Below, piece after piece: positions 1 through 10,658 of a DNA stretch of 64,000 nt. The stretch is from Piper betle. Taxonomy: Eukaryota; Streptophyta; Magnoliopsida; Piperales; Piperaceae. Below the pieces are notes generated by a model. That model ran no database searches. It saw only the letters and a list, made by a program, of their open reading frames with translations, and was not told where the DNA came from. The translations under genes were made by a program, and so were the position numbers. The stretch is taken from positions 149,839 to 213,838 of the forward strand of contig JAURVB010013530.1 in NCBI GenBank assembly GCA_033002965.1, in the 5' to 3' direction. How positions within the stretch are numbered: position 1 is the first letter of the stretch; each line of letters begins with the position of its first letter.

Positions 1-2433
1 TTCATATATATATTTAGCGATGTCTTCCATTCTCTTGACACATATTATTTTGATTTATATTATTGATCAATCTTATAGACCAGCATTATGACTGGACTCA
101 ATCACCACATTTTCGGTCCGGTTCTTAGGTGAACCGAAATCGAAGTGTCACATAGCGTATCCTAGCACAGAGATGGGACGAATTAGATTCGAATCACATC
201 AACACACATATTGATGCAAAGCCTTCACACATGCACAAATTAAAAAACACTTAATCATCTTAATTAATTATTTAATAAAGTGTTAAACACTATTAGGTAG
301 CTTACTTAGGGATTAGAGTTACATGTACACTTCAGAGGGAGAGCTCAACACTTAGTTTTAATCAAACGGATTTAACCGAATAATTATTTGAACAGACCAA
401 ATAATGTCTAAATGAGCTAAAATTTGAACGAGTATGCCCTAAAACTCTTAAGGATTGGGTGAAAATTTTACCAATTTCTGATCCATGGGCCAACATGGTA
501 AACAAGGTCTACTAAGGTTTGGCTAAGGTCCTAGGAATAGTTTTTGGGCCGCATGCTAATTTGGCTAAGTGTCGTTTATAGGCTTTGAGACTCTTAATGG
601 GCCTTGATAAATGCGTGTAGTTAGCCCACACCACGAGCTTGAGTCCAATAAAATATCAGGTCTAAGCTCCAAGGATTTGGGCTTAAGTGAGCTCGACAAT
701 GGAAATCTTGGCTAGGACATTTCTGGAGTTGGGTAGAATTATTGGGCTTGGAAAAATCCTAACTCGAGATCTACTAAGCCAAATGCCCCAAAATTTTAAT
801 ATGATGTTTCAGTGACAGAACCTAAGGTGTGGGTTCATGAAATTTCATTAGTTTTTTACTATGGTTTATGATTTTATATCTGAAGTTAAGGAACTAGGGT
901 TTCACCCTACAAATTGCACACTCCTTCACACGGACTAAAATAACAAGTTAAATGATTTTTAATTAGTTCCAAAACTTATAGTTTTTTAGTAGATAATTAG
1001 GAAGTCCTTATGTATTTTTTACAGATTTTATTAACAACATTTAGGTAGCTCACCGCAGAGCACAATCTAAGAGCATGAGAAAATAGGCATGGGGGGTTTT
1101 ATTCGTGTTCTTTAAGTGGTTAGTTTAGTGTGAATATTTTTCAGGAACATGAAAACTTACAAATATATAGTCATGCAAAATATTAACATTAAAAGCTAAC
1201 TATATCAAGGAGTAAAAATTGGGGAAGTAGGTGGCTAGGTCATGGGGCCACGAAAGCTGCCATCTTTTATCACACTTGGCACCCATGCATGTATTTACAC
1301 ATCATAATAGGCAAAGTCATTAACACAAAAAGTGTATATCTAACTATGGTAAGTGCAAAAGGTAAGAATCATGAAAAAATGATATCTACAATATAAGATA
1401 TGATTTTTATAGCAAAATAGTGTATATCCACAATATTAGCACACTTAAAATGCATATCTATTTTTATACATGACCAAATGACATGATTCAAAATCATATA
1501 CACTCCTTACAAGCAAGTCTACATGAAAACAATAAAAATAAATTCAAACAAGCACATACATAAGCATCGGCACCAAATGATCGCTAAAAGAGGTCAAAGA
1601 AGAGATCTTTACCACAAAGGAGACTAAGGGAAGGTCTCTTGAGGCTTCCTACATGAAGACGTATGACCTTATGTGGCTAGACTAGGCTAGGAAGAGCCTA
1701 GGAGGGGCTCGAGACATCTAGGTGGATGGAGAAAAGCAAAGGAAGCAAGGCTAAGCTGGAGGAGAAGAGAAACAAGAGGTGAAAAATGAGGGGGAGAGTG
1801 GTTACATAGAAAGGGGAAATGCCAATACAAGGGTGCTGTGAGGGTGCCCTTGCACTGCGTGTTGTCAAGCCGAACCACGAAAAATAGAAAAATCTGGACT
1901 TGTTCCTGTTGAACCAAATCGCACACAAGTTTGTGTCAATTTTGGGGGTGCAAGGGCACTGGGGCAGCACCTTTGCGCCAGGGGAAAAGGGGGAAATTTT
2001 AAATTTTTGGGCACAAGGGTATTGTGCTAGTGTCTTTATGCCATAATCTGAAACCATAACCCTAAATGTTGTTGGTACAAGGGCATTGGTACATCACCTT
2101 TACACCCGACACAGATTGCGCGCACTTAGGGTTTTCACCCTAAGGTAGCCAGGGCAACCTTGGGAACCGCATCTCAAATCCCACAAGGGTTAGGATTGAT
2201 CGAAGGTTTATAAACAGGCAACAAACACACTCTAGACGCCTGAGGGACTTTGTCTTAACCTTTAACTAGACACAATTCGACTAAGCCAAAATAAAAAGGT
2301 CGAACACGTAACGTCCAACAAGGGTACATAAGCCGAAGGAGGCAAAGTCCGGGCAACTACGTATTATACCATACATGAATCATGGCGAGAAGGGTGAAGC
2401 CTTACTATCATGGTTCTAGTAATGAACAAACCA
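1..2433. other. Intergenic DNA, no gene seen
   Basis: I see no convincing coding exon here. Open frames are short and of simple composition. Between about 1826 and 2105 a loosely repeated motif (a run like 'caagggcac' or 'caagggcat' followed by 'gcacc' or 'catcacc') recurs four times at uneven spacing, which suggests a decayed repeat, possibly old LTR sequence. The rest is AT-rich plant intergenic DNA. Confidence 0.6.
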
Positions 2434-2587
2434 TGTGAGATCCCTCAATTTAGTCCCACATCTAATACCTACTGGGAGAAGATCCTGTTTATAAGTGGGA
2501 ATGGACTATAGATCTTTAACTTTTGGGGTACCCATTTTAAAGAAATGACTTAGCCCATTACGTTGCACTTTGGGCTGGGTCGTTACA
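2434..2587 (+). repeat. TRIM left terminal repeat
   Basis: This 154-bp copy is nearly identical to 2819-2972; differences are scattered single bases. It ends GTTACA two bases before the primer-binding site. Confidence 0.92.
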
Positions 2588-2818
2588 AATGGTATCAGAG
2601 CCGACCTGGTTCCGTGTTAGATGGTGGGATGGCCTAGGGACGTTGGCTAGGCTGCCGGTTAGGGGCCACAAAAAAGGTCGTGGGCTGGGGTTAGCAACGG
2701 GCCAAGACTAGAAACGTTGGCTAGGCTGCCGGTCACGGGCCAGAAAGGACGTGGGCTGGGGCTAGCAACGGCCCAAGAATAGGCATTTCGGGAACGAAAT
2801 TTCCTAAGGTGGGTGGAT

Positions 2819-2972
2819 TGTGAGATCCCTCAACTTAATCCCACATCTAATACCTACTGGAAGAAGATCCTGTTTATAAGTGGGAATAAACTATAGATCT
2901 TTAACTTTCGGGGTACCCATTTTAAAGAAATGACTTAGCCCATTACATTGCACTTTGGGCCGGGTCGTTATA
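2819..2972 (+). repeat. TRIM right terminal repeat
   Basis: This is the partner of 2434-2587, preceded by the purine tract and followed directly by the target duplication AACCA. Confidence 0.92.
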
Positions 2973-2999
2973 AACCAACTCAAAATCCTTCAGGCAAAC

Positions 3000-3640
3000 G
3001 ACTCAAGGTTTTAAGGTTTTACAGCGTGCCGTCATGTTGGCTACTGCACCACCTTACCGGTGATCCATATTTTTTATTTTATTAATTTTTTAAAAACTTG
3101 CCATAGGGTTTACCACGGTCGTGGCAACACTTGAAGTCGAGGCGAGAGTGGGGGAGGGTGGCCGGAGCACATCGCCAAAGTCCACGATTGGCGGTGGCGA
3201 CAACAAGGTCGCAGCCGGTTCGGGTGAGGGTTGTGGGGGAGAGGGAAGGGAGAAAAAGGAGAAGGGAGCTAGGCGGGAAGGGGTGGTGACGAGGCAGTGA
3301 GGGGGTTGGGACGACGGCAACAGCTGGCGGCGATCGTCGGTTGGGTGAGACAACAAGGGAGGGGGTGTCGGTCGTCGGGATGAAAGGGAAGAGGGTCGGG
3401 AGGGAAGGATATGATGGTAAGGGTATTTTTGTAATAAAAACTTGACTCATTCCCAACTCGAGTCAATATTACGAAATACATCCCAAAGAATATAAAATAA
3501 AATACAATAAAATATCATTAAATAAAATAATCGAGTTCTAACTCGAATAAGATGCTCTAAACCTATTAACCAACCTAAAAATAATAAATACGCATCCTAA
3601 AGCGGTAAACAACCTAAAACTAATTCTACGATCCACTATA
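3000..3640. repeat. G-rich repeat block with CTCGAG palindromes
   Basis: A strongly G-rich, purine-skewed stretch (about 3120-3410) runs into an AT-rich tail containing 'aaaacttgactcattcccaactcgagtcaatatt'-like sequence near 3437-3475. The same combination (GC-skewed low-complexity arm, then 'aattcgtaataaaa...gactcgagtcaatat') occurs inside the Mutator-like element at 6.5-9 kb and, more weakly, at 30.7-30.95 kb, so this is a dispersed repeat module. Proline/serine-rich open frames on the minus strand are low-complexity artefacts. Confidence 0.65.
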
Positions 3641-4140
3641 TATAAAAATAAAAATAAACTGGCATACTTTTATATATTCTCATAACTCATTCTTTTATAT
3701 TGTATTCATGACGTTATGATCTTATACTCAGGTACACATGACCCGCATGGCTCATAACGCACGACCGACCTCGATTCAGTACGCGTATTCTAAAATTGAC
3801 TCGACTGAAAAATAACAATCTAATTGACCGGTTTTGAATATAAAACCCTGACTCGAGTTACGGGTTTTACAACACTTTTTCCCTTAGCAACAATAAGTGA
3901 GTCTTTAACAAGCTTCCACACATTTTTGAGTAAAGTGTGAATTAAAACTTTTATCATCAAGTACACCTGTGGATACCAAATTCATCTTTAAGTCAAGAAT
4001 ATGTCTTACCTTTTTAACATCAACTTGTAACCCATATTGGTTGTCACATGCTCATCTCTTTGACCAACAATTTTAGATGTACAATTGTTTCTGATCTACA
4101 CAACACCTGAATTAAAAGTTTCATAGGTAGTGAAAAAACT

Positions 4141-4374
4141 CTGGTTATGAGTTGCATGAAATGATACACCTGAATCAACCACCTAACTAATATCATAGTT
4201 AGTCATTAGATAATCATTTTCACAATAATAAATAATAAATAAATCATCATTTATAACATTGGCATTCTTATCATCTTTGGCCTTGTTGTCCACATTCTTC
4301 CCTTCTAATTTCTTTTTGAGCTTCCAATAATCTTTCTTTATATAATTAAGCTTATTAAAATAGTAGCATTTCAA
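4141..4374 (-). pseudogene. Copia zinc-knuckle and protease remnant
   Basis: The frame starts with a Lys-rich stretch after a damaged CCHC knuckle (expected C-x2-C-x4-H-x4-C; here Cys-Phe, Asn and Tyr occupy conserved positions). It ends next to a VVDSGVSFHAT-like segment where DSG is the copia protease active site. Stops interrupt the reading frame. It is part of the same decayed minus-strand element. Confidence 0.7.
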
Positions 4375-4662
4375 GCTCTTTTTAGACTTGGATCTAATTT
4401 TACTCTTGCCTCTTTTAGTTTGAGATCAGGAAGTAGCTACTTGAGATTGTCACCTTACCTTTTCATTGAGTAGGCTATTTGTGACTATGTCTATAGGTAG
4501 CTTTTTTGTGTTGTTCAAAAACACAAGTATTTCCCCAACTATTTGGTAAGAATTGCACAAAATATATGCCTGTCAATCATTATAAGTTATTTTTAATCTA
4601 GCAAGTCGAATCAGAATACTCTTCACCCCATTTAAATGCTCACTTATATCAATATCATTCTT

Positions 4663-4893
4663 TTACTTTAAATTCATAAGTTTCCTTACTAACAAGTTCT
4701 GATTACTAGAAGTGTTTCTCTCGTAAAGTTCTTGAAGCTTTTCCCAGATAACTTTAGAAGTTTGCATTTCAGACACATGGTGATAGACATTATCATCCAT
4801 CCATTGTCTTAGATAAACCATGACTTTTATCCTTTTTGATTTGATACCTTTAATAAGTTCAAAGTAATCTTTTGAATAAAGATAATTAATCAT
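4663..4893 (-). pseudogene. Copia gag (UBN2) fragment
   Basis: A 76-codon open stretch of a TNT1-type gag. Recognisable elements are the VYLRQWMDD segment, a HHVSE motif, the W-KLQELYERNT block and LVRKLMNLK at the end. In intact elements this domain spans roughly the first 200 residues of gag. Here it is bounded by stops and has lost its N-terminus, so it is a remnant of the element at 3870-5630. Confidence 0.8.
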
Positions 4894-5008
4894 CTTACAT
4901 TTCTAATATTGTCAATTGCTAACCCCCTTAAGAGTCACCATCTTGATATACTTTTTTCGGCCATCTTGAACACCAAAAATAAAACAACTAAATCAAGCTC
5001 TCAATACT

Positions 5009-5630
5009 TGTGGAAAATATTTAGACTTAATCTTAATTTCACCTTATAGTATAACAAGATAATGACCACAAGATTGTAAGACAAAAACAACACAATAAGA
5101 CACAAGTTTTAACGTGAAAATCTTCTTCAAGATGAAGAAGAAAAACAAGAAGTTATCAACCTACCCCCACCAATCTATTATGATTATATACTTACAATCA
5201 CAAAATAATTACAAAGAGAACAGAAACTCTCACAAAGATACAATCAGCAATATCATAAGATGGTAAACAATGTTGAGACAAATATAAATAACATATAGAA
5301 GATACCGACAAAAGATCAATTGGAAAAACAATTGACCATTTAAAATAGAACTCAATCAACAAACTTCTACATTGACAATAATAAACTTCTTCCAAAACTC
5401 TTTTAGGCTTTATTATAAGTCATTTCTCAAACTTACTAATCTGAATGCCTAAACTAACATGTAAAGATATGTATTCATAGTATAATTTGATGGAATCTCT
5501 AATACACCAAGTTTGAATTTTCAACTTTTAATGCATTCAACCTATTTTCCCAAACTTGGACCTTCACTTCTGAAAATTTTAACTTTCACTTCTTAAAATT
5601 TTACCAAGCATGAGGGAGTGATTCCCAACA
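5009..5630 (-). repeat. Copia LTR (5' LTR of the minus-strand element)
   Basis: On the minus strand this begins TGTTGGGAATC (at 5630) and ends TTTTCCACA (at 5009), followed at once by AGTATTGAGAGC, a diverged version of the plant TGGTATCAGAGC primer-binding site. About 622 bp, AT-rich. No second copy is present in the window, so the outer boundary rests only on the TG start. Confidence 0.65.
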
Positions 5631-6478
5631 CAAGTCCAATCCGACAAATGGGCTAAGAAGAATTGATGGGCAAAAGGTTGATTGGGTGGCTAGTTCAATC
5701 GAGAAGGCCGAAAGAATCAACCTTGTTACTTGTAGAAATCCGAAAGTAGAAATGGTGGAAGCGTGGAGGTCGTCACTGATTAACTTCATTTGACGTCTTT
5801 TGTAACATTTTGTCTGAGAGCTAATGAGATCTAATTCTTGTTTGTCATCCACCTGCTCCAGAAGAAGCGCAAAACTCTACTACTTGTATATTTTTTATTG
5901 TTCATGGCTGTAGTTCATTATACATTCATCTAAGCAAGGGTTGCAGTGCTTATTATAATTTTAAATCCTGCTGTTGATGATTCGTAAAAAGTTCAAGGGT
6001 AAATGTTGTTAGCTGATGAGAAGGATGCAGGATGCTTAGTGAGGTCCTCTGCAGTTGCAGTCTCGTTTTCATTTTAATCTCAACTATTAATGATTTGTAA
6101 GAAGTTCAAGGTAAATATTGATATGAAGAATGATGTATGGTCAGGTGAGGTCTATTTGAAATAAGTTGTAAGCCTCATAAAATGGCTATTTATTATTAAT
6201 GTGTAAAATAAAGTGATGGAAACAGTATATATTTGAAAGGTAGATCATAGATGCCTTATATTCATTATTAGACGGGTAGACTTCGAATGCCCTCGCCTCC
6301 AACACCTCCTAAATTTTCTTTTATTTAAAACTATGATTAAAAAATTATTATGTTGTAATCAAAATCAAACCATATTTTAGCAATATTAACTATATTTTGA
6401 ATTATTTTGCATATGTATTAAACACCTAAAACGGACCACAAACAAATCAAATAGTTAACTTACTAATAATCGATACAT
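5631..6478. other. Intergenic DNA, no gene seen
   Basis: AT-rich DNA between the copia LTR and the Mutator-like element. Only short open frames are present and none has recognisable similarity. The last bases (6469-6478, ATCGATACAT) are the left target duplication of the next element. Confidence 0.6.
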
Positions 6479-8950
6479 CAATTTTGCTACTATGCGCTGC
6501 AATGTTTTGCAGCGCATAGGCAGCGTATTGAAGGGGAGCCGTTGGATCGAAATCCAATGGCTCCCCCATCCTTCTACGCCCCTAAGCAAATCAGGGCTCC
6601 CTTTCCTGCTTCTTCCCGCCCGCCACAGCCAACACGGCAGCCGCCGCTGCCCCGCCTGCCGTGCCCCGCCCGCCGCCGTGCCCTTGCCGCACCGGCCCTG
6701 CCCTTGCCGCGCCTCCCCTCGCCGTTCCCCCCCCCCCACCGGATTCCGCCCCCTCCGCGAGCATCGCCGTCCCCCCGCGCCTCGTCGTCGCACCCCCGCC
6801 ATCACCCCCCCCCCCCGGCGTCGCCGTCTCCCCTACCGCCCCATTTCCCTCCCCCTCTCCGCCCATTTCGCCCCAACCCTACGCCGGCGTCACCAACAAC
6901 ACCGCCGATAGTGGCGTGAAAAAGCAGGGCGGGTGGAGGAGAGCTGGAGTAGGGGGGATGGCAAATTCGTAATAAAATTTTGACTTGGTCTCGAGTCAAT
7001 ATTATGAAATAAATATTAAAATTAATTTTAAAAATAAAATCCTATAAAATAAAATTTTTACTCAGTCCTGACTCGAGTCAATAATAAAAAAATAATTTTT
7101 TAAAAAAATAAAGTAATTTTGTAATAAAAATTTTATTCAATCTCGACTCGAGTCAATAGTATGAAATAAATTTTTTTAAAATAAATTATTTTATTAATAA
7201 AAACTTTGACTCGATTTAATATTAGGAAATTATTTTTTTAAAAAAATATTTCATACTATTGACTCAAGTCGAGATCAAATCAATTTTTTATTAATAAATT
7301 ATTTTATTTTTGAAAAAAATTATCTCATACTATTGACTCGAGTCAAGAACGATTCAAAATTTTATTATGAAATATATTTTTTAAAAAAATTATTTTATAC
7401 TATTGACTCAAATCAAGATTGAGTCAAGATTTTATTACAAAATTATTTTATTTTTTAAAAAAATTATTTCATATTATTGACTCGAGTCGAGATCGAGTCA
7501 AATTTTATTACGAAATTATTATAAATTTTAAGAAATATTAGGAAATAAATAAAATTTTATAAATTTTAAAAAAATAAAATAATTTTATAATAAAAATTTG
7601 ATTCGGTCCTTAACAGAACTGAGTCAAGTTTTTATTACAAAATTAATTTTAAATAAATAAAATAATTTTGTAATAAAATTTTGGCTCTATCTGGATCTAG
7701 TCAAGTTTTTATTATAAAATTATTTTATATTTTTTAAAATTTATTTCATAATATTAACTCGGGTCAGGATCGATCACATGCGAGAGCGAGTCAAGTTTTT
7801 ATTTTATGGGTTTGTATTTTTAAAAAAAATTTAAAAATTAATTTTGTAATATTGAATCGAGCAGGAGCGAGTCAAGTTTTTATTTTATAATATTTTATTT
7901 TTTAAAATTATTTTTAATATTTAATTCGTAATATTGACTAGGGACCGAGTCAAATTTTTATTACGAAATTGCCATCACCCTCTCCTCCCGCCTGCCCTGT
8001 TGTTTTTTCGCGGCACCGTCGGCGGTGTTGCACATGACATCGGTGCCCGGTTGTGGCGAAACGGGCAGAGAGGGGGTCAGGGGGCAGCAGGAGGCGAGGC
8101 AGGGGGCCTGGGCCGGTGGAGGGCAGGGGGCAGCAGGTGTGGGGGGACTGGGGGCAAGGTGTGGGTGGCGGCAGGGAGGCGGTCGGCAAGCGGCGGCATC
8201 GGCGGGGAGCGATTCAAATTTTTATTTTATGTTATTTTATTTTAAAATTTTATTTCATAAAATTGACTCGAGTAAGGAGCGAGTCAAGTTTTTATTTTAT
8301 TATATTTTATTTTTAAAATTTATTTCGTAAATTTGACTCGAGTCGGGAACGAGTCAAATTTTAATTACGAAATTGCCATCGCTCCTCCATTCCCCGTGTG
8401 TTTTGTCGCGCCACCGCCGGCGGTGATGCAGGTGACGTCGGTCGATGGAGGTGGCGGCAGCAGGCGGCGGGGAGCGAGCTCGGTCGACGGGGAGGGCGGC
8501 GGAACGGGGTGGGGGCGAAACTGGGCCGCAACGGGGAGGGTGGCGGAAACAGGCGGCAGGGGGCGGGGAACCGCGGCGGGGGTGAGGGAACACAGGGCAG
8601 GTGGGGGGAGGGCTGCGGGCAGGGGTCGGGCGGGGGCGAGGTGGCGGAAGGGGCGGCGGCAGAGGGGGCAGGGGGAAACAGGGCAGGTGGGGGGGAAGGC
8701 TGCGGGCGTGGGGCACGGCGGCGGACGGGGCGGGGGGAAACAGGGCAGGTGGGGGGAGGGCTGCGGGCGGAGGCGGGACGGGGCCGGGGCCGGCCGGGGC
8801 GGGGCGGCGCCGAGGGGGCGGCGTGAACAGGGGAGGAGGAGAGGGTAAAAAATAAAAACAAATCTGGGCTGTTGGATTTTCATCCAACGGCCCAGACTTG
8901 TTGTGCTGCCAGTGCGCTGCATTTTCATGCAGTGCACTGTAGCACGACTC
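6479..8950. mobile_element. Non-autonomous Mutator-like element with hairpin termini
   Basis: The exact 10-mer ATCGATACAT lies on both sides (6469-6478 and 8951-8960), the size expected of a Mutator target duplication (8-11 bp). Each end carries the same two hairpins in mirrored order. Outer hairpins: 6491-6518 (12-bp perfect stem, TATGCGCTGCAA, 4-base loop) and 8911-8938. Inner hairpins: about 6533-6567 and 8864-8895, both built on GTTGGAT/ATCCAAC. The termini share GCTAC, the TGCAGCGCA block and GGCAGC in inverted orientation. Inside, a C-rich arm (6600-6890) and G-rich arms (8040-8210, 8420-8840) face each other across an AT-rich core. No transposase is encoded; Pro-, Arg- or Gly-rich open frames in the arms are composition artefacts. 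Confidence 0.85.
6980..8350. repeat. AT-rich array of GACTCGAGTC palindromes with an inversion centre
   Basis: About fifteen units of ~65-100 bp each contain a TTGACTCGAGTC-type palindrome followed by a second GAGTCAA box and an AT-rich spacer ending like TTTTATTACGAAATTA. Clear units sit near 6990, 7070, 7145, 7258, 7333, 7403, 7478, 7600, 7685, 7760, 7855, 7935, 8262 and 8335. Units left of about 7220 read in one orientation and those right of about 7250 in the other, so the array is head-to-head. It forms the core of the Mutator-like element. Confidence 0.75.
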
Positions 8951-8960
8951 ATCGATACAT

Positions 8961-9691
8961 AACGTGCGTAGCGGGGTTTGTATTGATTGTTTATTTTTTG
9001 TTGGGTTTCTTCTTGTTTCGATTTCAAACCATTTATTTCCTCCTTTGAAATGTGGCTTGGGGTATTATTTTATTTTTGTTGACTTTTTACCCTTTTTATG
9101 CGGATTTAAAAGATGAAAAGCCAAGGTTTTTTTTTCTTTAGTATTTGATGTGGGAGTAGGATATCTCAAGTACCATTTGTGTTTTGGGGCCAAAGCTAAT
9201 TTGTCTATCATCTAATCCTATTGATTCTATATCATTAACTAGGAAAGCATTTTGCATTTCCACTTTTGCATGGATGTTTACCAAATTATTTTTTTTATTA
9301 AGTGTTTGATTACATATGTTGCATGTTAACATGTGTGTATATATATATATACACATTGTATTATACTTTGTTATTACTTATATGTAACCAGGTAAAATGT
9401 TATGTCATGATGTAACATTTTAGGGATGAATTTCGATTTTAAAGATATATTCTTATTGAACAAAAAGATAAACCAAAATAATTTTAATTTATTTTTTATT
9501 TTGATATATTTTAATTAGTTAAAACTCTACTCATTTTATTTCTTCTCTCTCTCTTTTTCCTTTTTTTTTGAACACATTTTCTTCTTTTTCCTCGGTCTTC
9601 TGTATTTTTGAATAATTCAATTCGGTTTTACATGGTAATCCTTTTTTTAGTTTTTGTTTACGTGACACTCCTGAATATAATTCAATTTTGC
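8961..9691. other. Intergenic DNA, no gene seen
   Basis: AT-rich sequence with poly-T and poly-A runs, a short TA repeat near 9339-9352, and pyrimidine tracts near 9540-9570. No supported exon. Confidence 0.55.
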
Positions 9692-9692
9692 A

Positions 9693-9893
9693 GAGGTGGA
9701 CTTACATTTCTTGAAAGACTTTCACGAAAGAAATAGATTGCCATTTGCCGCCGCTTCACAAGTCGCACCTGATGAAAATAAAGACCAAGAACATCTGAAT
9801 ATAAATGCCGATCAAGTTCATTGGTCACGGGCATGCTCTGATGCTCTATCTATTCTCTTTTTCTTCAAGCGATGGAAACATTTAATGAGATAA
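9693..9893 (+). CDS. Possible orphan 3'-terminal exon, function unknown
   Basis: A pyrimidine-rich tract ending TTTTGCAG at about 9692 is followed by an open stretch of about 66 codons that ends with TAA at 9891-9893. It encodes a mixed, soluble-looking peptide (begins around VDLHFLKDFHERN, ends FFKRWKHLMR) with normal codon composition, unlike the repeat-derived frames around it. I recognise no domain. No upstream exon is visible within 3 kb, where the Mutator-like element sits; an insertion may have separated it from its gene, or it may simply be a chance frame. It runs towards the convergent IQD gene. Confidence 0.25.
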   Translation, partial: EVDLHFLKDFHERNRLPFAAASQVAPDENKDQEHLNINADQVHWSRACSDALSILFFFKRWKHLMR

Positions 9894-10058
9894 AGGGATA
9901 AGAAGATGCAACTGAAGAAAAAGGACTTGCACCCCAACTCATATCAATGTGTCCGTGTTGAACTGCTCTATACATCTTTCTCAAAACTCCCAATTCATAG
10001 AAGACAACCACTTAGTCCATATAAATCTTGGCTCAAAGGGAAGGAACCCAATTTACGC

Positions 10059-10658
10059 CTAATCAATATCTGCAACATATTTCGAAGACTGGCGCTCTTG
10101 TAACATTAGTCTCCTCACCAATTTCCTCGACTCTCCTGGTGACATTATGGACATGCCTTCTTCATGGCACTTCCCAGCTGAATTAACAGTATTTGATCTA
10201 CTTGTGCGAACTGGTGGCAGAGTGCTCTTCATGAAAAGTTTCACTTGTCTGGGAGAATTTGACGTTGAGCATACTGATGGAACAGGAACAGCTGAGGTTC
10301 CTTTGTTTCTGGGATGATTCATCTTTGCTCTAGCAGACTCAGTAGATGCCATATAATTGGGAGTTCTTGGTATGGGGGTGGAAAACTCGGCATTTTGATG
10401 ATGAACATGGGAGTTTGTCAATGTACTTTTGGATTTAGATAACTTCTTTGGAGTTCTTGGAGCTGAAATTGATCTGTTGTTCCTGTGTGCAATTTTGGTG
10501 TTTACTCTTGTTATTTGAATCCTTTTGGTCGCAGCCTTTTCATCCAAGACATAGTCTTCCATATAAGTTTGTCTCTGTCCTGTGTAAGTTGCAAGGATTT
10601 CTTCTATGCTAAGACCCTGGCTTTCATGAATACCTGCGTCACTTTCGCAATCGGCAGC
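10059..10658 (-). other. IQD exon 2 (C-terminal DUF4005 region)
   Basis: The acceptor CAAATCTTCCAG precedes 10658 and reading starts in phase 0. The exon encodes an acidic start, a YTGQRQTYMED segment, Ser/Thr/Pro-rich linkers, the PNYMAST DUF4005 signature and a basic RKLVRRLMLQERQ tail. Confidence 0.8.

Larger units (their letters stand above)
2434..2972 (+). mobile_element. TRIM (terminal-repeat retrotransposon in miniature), complete
   Basis: Two direct terminal repeats of 154 bp (2434-2587 and 2819-2972) both begin TGTGAGATCC and end GTTACA or GTTATA. They flank only 231 bp of internal DNA. Right after the left repeat, 2590-2601 reads TGGTATCAGAGC, the usual plant initiator-Met tRNA primer-binding site. 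Just before the right repeat is a purine-rich tract (2806-2818). The 5-bp sequence AACCA lies on both sides (2429-2433 and 2973-2977), a perfect target-site duplication. There is no coding capacity, so it would have to be mobilised by another element. The interior contains an imperfect ~70-bp tandem duplication (about 2638-2710 and 2713-2778). The layout and the TGTGAGATCC start match known plant TRIMs; I saw no 5S-rRNA-like segment of the Cassandra type. Confidence 0.93.
3870..5630 (-). mobile_element. Degenerate 5' part of a Ty1/copia retrotransposon
   Basis: Read on the minus strand, the order is LTR (5630 to 5009), primer-binding-like site (5008-4997), gag, zinc-knuckle remnant, then protease remnant. 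The gag piece (4893-4663) contains residues like VYLRQWMDD, YHHVSE and LYER typical of the UBN2 gag domain of TNT1-like elements. The zinc knuckle near 4374-4330 is decayed: one Cys is now Phe, the His region reads NYIKK, and the last Cys is Tyr. Around 4180-4140 a VVDSG-V-SFHAT motif marks the aspartic protease, with stops on both sides. Integrase, RT and RNase H are missing, as is the other LTR. Old, inactive copy. Confidence 0.82.

Noticed and set aside
6492..6972. Overlapping Pro/Arg/Ala-rich open frames on both strands
   Set aside because: They lie in the C-rich arm of the Mutator-like element, overlap in several phases and are pure composition effects.
8333..9027. Gly/Arg- and Pro-rich frames up to 220 codons
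   Set aside because: G-rich low-complexity arm of the same element; no domain, and frames are open on both strands at once.
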